32,050 nucleotides of DNA from Lysobacteraceae bacterium (GTDB lineage Bacteria; Pseudomonadota; Gammaproteobacteria; Xanthomonadales; Xanthomonadaceae), in assembly GCA_014879375.1 (NCBI GenBank), contig JACSSF010000040.1, forward strand, positions 1 through 32,050. The letters run 5' to 3'. The notes below the pieces were generated by a model. That model saw only the letters and a program-made list of their open reading frames with translations. It was not told the origin of the DNA and did no database searches. Positions 27,529-32,050 of the stretch are shown here, one piece after another. Numbering within the stretch: position 1 is the first letter of the stretch; each line of letters begins with the position of its first letter. A program made the position numbers and the translations under genes.

Positions 27529-28082
27529 CGCCGAGCCTGTCCGCCGCCCTGCTGGACGCTGACGTGGTGCATGATCGCGCCGCGATCCGTGCAGCCATCG
27601 AAGCCATGGCCGATGACCTCCGTCTGGACTACGACAACGAGCAACCGCCGCCGCTCTACATCACGGTGATGAACGGCGGCATGTTGTTCGCGAGCGATCT
27701 GGCGATGGCGCTGGGCGAACGCGGCCTGGACCTCGAATTCGATTACCTGCATGCCACGCGCTATCGCGGGCAGACCAGCGGCTCGGGGCTGGCCTGGCTG
27801 CATCGCCCGGCCACCCCGATGCGCGGCCGTCGCGTGCTGCTGGCCGATGACATCCTCGACGAAGGACACACGATGCTGGCGGTGAAGCGCTGGTGCGAGG
27901 ACCAAGGCGCCGAGGACGTGCGCATCGCGGTGCTGGCGGTGAAGGTGCATGGGCGCTGTGTGGACGGGATCGAAGCCGATTACGTGGGGCTGGACGTGCC
28001 GGACCGCTACGTCTTCGGGTACGGCATGGACTACCACGAGCAGGGCCGCAACCTGCCGGCGATCTACGCGCTACGGAGCTGA
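27525..28082 (+). CDS. Hypoxanthine-guanine phosphoribosyltransferase-like protein
   Basis: VMNGGMLFASDLAMAL, PRPP-binding VLLADDILDEGHTMLAV; ATGA overlap with nagZ. Confidence 0.92.
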   Translation: MTPSLSAALLDADVVHDRAAIRAAIEAMADDLRLDYDNEQPPPLYITVMNGGMLFASDLAMALGERGLDLEFDYLHATRYRGQTSGSGLAWLHRPATPMRGRRVLLADDILDEGHTMLAVKRWCEDQGAEDVRIAVLAVKVHGRCVDGIEADYVGLDVPDRYVFGYGMDYHEQGRNLPAIYALRS

Positions 28083-28084
28083 AC

Positions 28085-28834
28085 ATGGCGGGCATCGACC
28101 TTGCGATCATCGGCGGTACCGGCGTGTATGCGCTGGTGGACTTGGCCGATGTCGAGACGCACCAGCCGGTCACACACTATGGCCCGCCATCCGGCCCGAT
28201 CCGCATCGGCACGCTCGCAGGAAAACGTGTCGCGTTCCTTGCGCGCCATGGCGAGGGGCATTCCATCCCGCCGCACCAGATCAACTATCGCGCCAACCTC
28301 GCCGCATTGAAGGCGCTCGGCGCGCAGACGGTCCTCGCGCTCAACACCGTCGGCGGCATCACCGGCCGCTGCGGGCCACGCGCCCTGGTGATGCCGGACC
28401 AGTTGATCGACTACACCTGGGGCCGGATCTCCACATTGAGCGAGGAACCCGGCACCGAGGTCCTGCACGTGGACTTCGGCGATCCGTACACGCAAAGCCT
28501 GCGCGAGCGCGTGATGGCGGCGGCGGGTCGGCTGGGCATCGATCTGGTTGCGCAGGGCTGCTATGGCGCGACCCAGGGCCCGCGTCTGGAAACCAAGGCC
28601 GAGATCACCCGCATGAAACGCGACGGTTGCGATCTGGTCGGCATGACCGGGATGCCGGAAGCGGGCCTCGCACGCGAGCTGGGGCTGGATTACGCTTGCC
28701 TCGGCATCGTCGCCAACTGGGCCGCAGGCGCGGGTCCCGACCCGGACGAGATCATCACGATGGACGAGGTGCTGGCCAACGTGAAGGCAGCGATGGACCA
28801 GGTCCCGCGCATCCTGCAGGCGATGCTCGACTAA
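28085..28834 (+). CDS. mtnP: S-methyl-5'-thioinosine phosphorylase (MTAP/PNP family)
   Basis: LAIIGGTGVYAL, RHGEGHSIPPHQINYRANLAALK, QGCYGATQGPRLETKAEI, GMTGMPEAGLARELGLDYACLGIVANWAAG. Confidence 0.93.
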   Translation: MAGIDLAIIGGTGVYALVDLADVETHQPVTHYGPPSGPIRIGTLAGKRVAFLARHGEGHSIPPHQINYRANLAALKALGAQTVLALNTVGGITGRCGPRALVMPDQLIDYTWGRISTLSEEPGTEVLHVDFGDPYTQSLRERVMAAAGRLGIDLVAQGCYGATQGPRLETKAEITRMKRDGCDLVGMTGMPEAGLARELGLDYACLGIVANWAAGAGPDPDEIITMDEVLANVKAAMDQVPRILQAMLD

Positions 28835-28837
28835 GGC

Positions 28838-30061
28838 GTGCGTCGGCACGTCGCCATCGTCGGCTACGGCACGGCGGGACAGGCATGCGCATTGGCGCTG
28901 ACGCATGCCGACGACAACATCGAGGTCTTCGAGCGCGTGCCCGAACCGGGCCCGGTGGGCGCGGGTTTCCTGCTGCAACCGACCGGCTTGCAGGCGCTCT
29001 GGCAGCTGGGCCTGCTGGATGATGCACGTCGGCATGGCGCGCCGGTCATGCGCCTGTACGGCGAGAATACCCGTGATCGCGTGGTGATGGACATGCGCTA
29101 CGCCGATCTGGATGCACGCCTGCACGGACTGGGCATGCAGCGTGGCGCGTTGTACTCGATCCTCCATCGCGCCATCGGTGGTCGTGTGCAAATGCATGCA
29201 GGCACCCGCATCGACCAGATGGATCACGATGCCGGCCGCGTGCGCGACCAGCATGGCCGATGGCATGGGCCGTTCGACCTCGTGATCGTCGCCGATGGCG
29301 CGGCCTCCTGCCTGCGCGAGACGATCGCTGCGCCCGCCATCAACCAGCCATATCCGTGGGGCGCGCTGTGGTGCCTCCTGCCGGCGCGGGATTGGCCGTG
29401 GCTGGATGAACTGCGCCAGCGCTACCGGCTTGCACGCAACATGGTCGGCCTGTTGCCCGTCGGCACGACGCCGGACGACGACACCCCGCGGCTAAGCTTC
29501 TTCTGGAGTCTGCCGACCACCGGCTTCGAGCCATGGCGGCAAGCGGGTGCATCGGCCTGGCGAGCGGAACTGGCTGCCCTCTGGCCGCAAGCAGATGCCT
29601 TGCTGGAGGAAGACTTCGATGTCGGCCAGCTGGCACGTGCGGCCTATCGCGACGCCGTCATGCCGGGCTGGTGGCGCGGCCGCGCGGTGCTGGTGGGCGA
29701 CGCCGCGCATGCGATGAGCCCGCAGCTGGGGCAGGGCGCGAACATGGCCCTGCAGGATGCGGTGACCTTGATGGAATCACTCGACTTGCACGATTCCCTG
29801 CTCGAGGCGCTGGCGCGTTTCACTCGCCTGCGACGTCGGCATCTGGCGGCCTACCATCGTTGGAGCCGCTGGCTGACGCCGATCTTCCAGTCGCATCACG
29901 ACGGGCTGGCACGGGTGCGGGACATTGCTTTCCGGCCCTCCGGCAAGCTGCCGGGCGCGCGCGGCCACATGCTGCGAGTGCTGGCGGGCACCCAGCAGGG
30001 CTGGCTGGGGCGATTCGCGTTGCGGGAGGATTTCCTGCGTGCCTGGACCGCGCACGACTGA
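28838..30061 (+). CDS. FAD-dependent monooxygenase (UbiH/PHBH-like)
   Basis: Rossmann motif VAIVGYGTAGQACALAL...VFER, GGLQ-type GAGFLLQPTGLQAL, FAD motif GRAVLVGDAAHAMSPQLGQGANMALQDA; GTG start. Confidence 0.9.
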   Translation: MRRHVAIVGYGTAGQACALALTHADDNIEVFERVPEPGPVGAGFLLQPTGLQALWQLGLLDDARRHGAPVMRLYGENTRDRVVMDMRYADLDARLHGLGMQRGALYSILHRAIGGRVQMHAGTRIDQMDHDAGRVRDQHGRWHGPFDLVIVADGAASCLRETIAAPAINQPYPWGALWCLLPARDWPWLDELRQRYRLARNMVGLLPVGTTPDDDTPRLSFFWSLPTTGFEPWRQAGASAWRAELAALWPQADALLEEDFDVGQLARAAYRDAVMPGWWRGRAVLVGDAAHAMSPQLGQGANMALQDAVTLMESLDLHDSLLEALARFTRLRRRHLAAYHRWSRWLTPIFQSHHDGLARVRDIAFRPSGKLPGARGHMLRVLAGTQQGWLGRFALREDFLRAWTAHD

Positions 30062-30074
30062 TCTTTTTCAGTCG
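30055..30074. repeat. Inverted repeat spanning two convergent stop codons
   Basis: CGACTGA-TCTTTT-TCAGTCG, perfect 7-bp arms. Confidence 0.75.
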
Positions 30075-31843
30075 AGGAATTGCAGCTTTGCCAGCTCCGC
30101 GTACAGACCGCCCTGCGCGAGCAATTCCGCGTGGGTGCCTTCGGCGACGATGCGCCCGGCGTCCATCACCACGATGCGATCTGCCTTGAGGATGGTGGCG
30201 AGGCGATGGGCGATGACGAGCGTGGTGCGGCCGGCCATCAGGTGCTCCAGTGCGGTCTGCACGGCACGTTCGCTTTGCGCGTCGAGGGCGGAGGTCGCTT
30301 CGTCGAGCAGCAAAATCGGCGCGTCCTTCAGTAGCGCGCGTGCGATGGCGATGCGTTGCTGCTGGCCGCCGGACAGGCGCGCGCCACGTTCGCCGAGTTG
30401 TTCGTCGAAACCTTCCGGCAGGGCGTGGAGGAAGTCGCTGGCTTCGGCGGCGCGCGCCGCGACTTCGACTTCCTCGTCGCTGGCGTCCAGCCGACCGTAG
30501 CGGATGTTGTCGGCGGCACTGGCGGCGAAGATGGTCGGTGACTGCGGCACCAAGGCGATGGCGCCGCGCAGCTGGGCCGGGTCGAGCGTGCGGATATCGA
30601 CGCCGTCGACATCGATCTGGCCGTGCTCCGGGTCGTGGAAGCGCAGCAGCAGCGAGAACACGGTGCTTTTGCCGGCGCCGGAAGGACCGACCAGCGCGAC
30701 CGTCTCGCCGGGCGACACGTGCAGGCTGAAATTCTCCAGGGCGGCGGTGTCGGGGCGCGCGGGGTAGTGGAAGGTGACATCCTCGAAACGCACCTCGCCA
30801 CGCAGTGGGACGGGCAACGGCTTCGGATTGGCTGGCGCACGCACGCGAGCCTCTTCGACCAGCAGTTCGTTGATGCGGCCCATGCCGCCGGCAGCGCGTT
30901 GCAATTCGTTCCAGACCTCGGCCAGCGCGCCGACGGAGCCGCCGCCGATCAGCGCGTAGAACACGAACTGGCCCAGCGTGCCCGCGGTCATGCGCCCGGC
31001 GATCACGTCGTGCGCGCCGGTCCACAGCACCAGCGTCACCGCGCCGAAGATCAGCACGATGGCGAGCGCGGTGACCAGTGCCTGCCAACCGATGCGGCGA
31101 CGCGCGGTATCCACCGCGATCGCGATGGCCTGGCTGAAACGACCGCGCTCGTAGGGCTCGCGGGCATGCGCCTGCACGGTCTTGACCGCGCCGAGGGCCT
31201 CGGCGGCATGGGTATTGGCATCGGCAAGGCGATCCTGCCCCTCGCGCGAAATCTTCTGCAGGCGGCGGCCGCCGATGACGATCGGCAACACGGCAAGCGG
31301 AATGCCCAGCATCGCCCACGCGGCGAGCTTCGGGCTGGTCACGAACAGCATCACCAGCGAGCCTAGCACGGTCACCGTGCTGCGCAAGGCCACCGACATG
31401 CTGGAGCCGACCACGCTGCGCAGGAGTTCCGCATCGGCGGTGAGGCGAGAGATCAATTCGCCGCTGCGGTTGCGATCATGGAAGGCGGCGTCCAGGCCGA
31501 TCAGGTGCGCGTACAGGCGCTCGCGCAAGTCGGCGACCACGCGCTCGCCCAGCAGCGAGACGAAGAAGAACCGCGCGGCCGTGGCCAGTGCCAGCACCAC
31601 CACGACGATGAAGACCAGACTGAAGGTGCGGTCGATGTTGCTGCCGCTGGAGAAGCCGTGGTCGATCATCTGCCGGAATGCCACCGGCAACGTGAGTGTC
31701 GCGGCGGAGGAACAAGCCAGGGCCAGCAGCCAGGCAATGAACAGGCCGCGCTGGCGCATGACATAGGGCCAGAGCGCGCGCAGGGTGCCGACGGGAGTCT
31801 TGCCAGCGGGGGCCTCGGTCGAGGTCGGATCAGGGTTGGACAT
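30068..31843 (-). CDS. ABC exporter half-transporter (MsbA/ABCB-like, fused TMD-NBD)
   Basis: Walker A VGPSGAGKST, signature LSGGQQQRIAIARALL, Walker B ILLLDEATSALD, H-loop VIAHRL; six-TM N-terminal region. Confidence 0.95.
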   Translation of the reverse strand: MSNPDPTSTEAPAGKTPVGTLRALWPYVMRQRGLFIAWLLALACSSAATLTLPVAFRQMIDHGFSSGSNIDRTFSLVFIVVVVLALATAARFFFVSLLGERVVADLRERLYAHLIGLDAAFHDRNRSGELISRLTADAELLRSVVGSSMSVALRSTVTVLGSLVMLFVTSPKLAAWAMLGIPLAVLPIVIGGRRLQKISREGQDRLADANTHAAEALGAVKTVQAHAREPYERGRFSQAIAIAVDTARRRIGWQALVTALAIVLIFGAVTLVLWTGAHDVIAGRMTAGTLGQFVFYALIGGGSVGALAEVWNELQRAAGGMGRINELLVEEARVRAPANPKPLPVPLRGEVRFEDVTFHYPARPDTAALENFSLHVSPGETVALVGPSGAGKSTVFSLLLRFHDPEHGQIDVDGVDIRTLDPAQLRGAIALVPQSPTIFAASAADNIRYGRLDASDEEVEVAARAAEASDFLHALPEGFDEQLGERGARLSGGQQQRIAIARALLKDAPILLLDEATSALDAQSERAVQTALEHLMAGRTTLVIAHRLATILKADRIVVMDAGRIVAEGTHAELLAQGGLYAELAKLQFLD

Positions 31844-31891
31844 CAGTCTGCGATGGTGGCGATGTGCGGATTTTTCAATCCTCGCACGTCG

Positions 31892-32050
31892 TCAGGGTTG
31901 GGAGGACGGCGCGGGCGCCGCGGGCGCCGCGGGCAGCAGCGGCTTGAGATCGGCCGGGATCTCGGCCTTGGGATTGCGCCTGGCGAACGCGGCGAGGCTC
32001 TGCCGGGCTTCTTCCAGTTCACCCGCATCACGCAGTTCGCGGATGCGCGC
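31892..32050 (-). CDS. C-terminal fragment of an unidentified protein (5' end outside window)
   Basis: Open minus-strand frame from the right edge to TGA: ARIRELRDAGELEEARQSLAAFARRNPKAEIPADLKPLLPAAPAAPAPSSQP*. Absent from the ORF track, presumably because no start lies in the window. Confidence 0.7.
   Translation of the reverse strand, partial: ARIRELRDAGELEEARQSLAAFARRNPKAEIPADLKPLLPAAPAAPAPSSQP

Noticed and set aside
1-32050. CRISPR arrays, tRNA/rRNA genes, insertion sequences, phage genes or toxin-antitoxin/defence modules
   Set aside because: None recognised by eye; gene content is conserved housekeeping with short intergenic gaps. A covariance-model tRNA scan and an IS search could confirm this.

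Overview
This is a high-GC, gene-dense chromosomal window with a gammaproteobacterial, probably Xanthomonadaceae-like, gene order (lineage is inference from gene order and protein motifs). It is almost entirely core genome. Blocks: acpP-fabF-pabB-pabC-mltG-tmk-holB-[TonB-like membrane protein]-pilZ; a minus-strand DegV and FadB/FadJ-type pair; rpoE-rseA-mucD-lepA-lepB-DUF4845-rnc-era-recO; a minus-strand receiver-Hpt protein; a YdbH-type envelope operon; rlmD-CYTH-frnE; nagZ-hpt-mtnP-FAD monooxygenase; a minus-strand ABC exporter; and the 3' end of a gene running off the right edge. I saw no tRNA, rRNA, CRISPR array, transposase or phage genes. The best leads are: (1) a lipoprotein next to the YdbH homologue that looks like a YnbE-YdbL fusion with a relic or active internal signal peptide; (2) two sigma-E-type promoters with identical 16-nt spacing, one before rpoE and one before an uncharacterised TonB-like membrane gene between holB and pilZ; (3) a very compact divergent promoter between the receiver-Hpt gene and ydbH that may give leaderless mRNAs in both directions; (4) diagnostic active-site substitutions in PabB (PIAGT) and MtnP (NWAAG); and (5) inverted repeats at convergent gene ends plus terminators nested with next-gene promoter-like motifs. 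I found no clear novel defence or mobile system.
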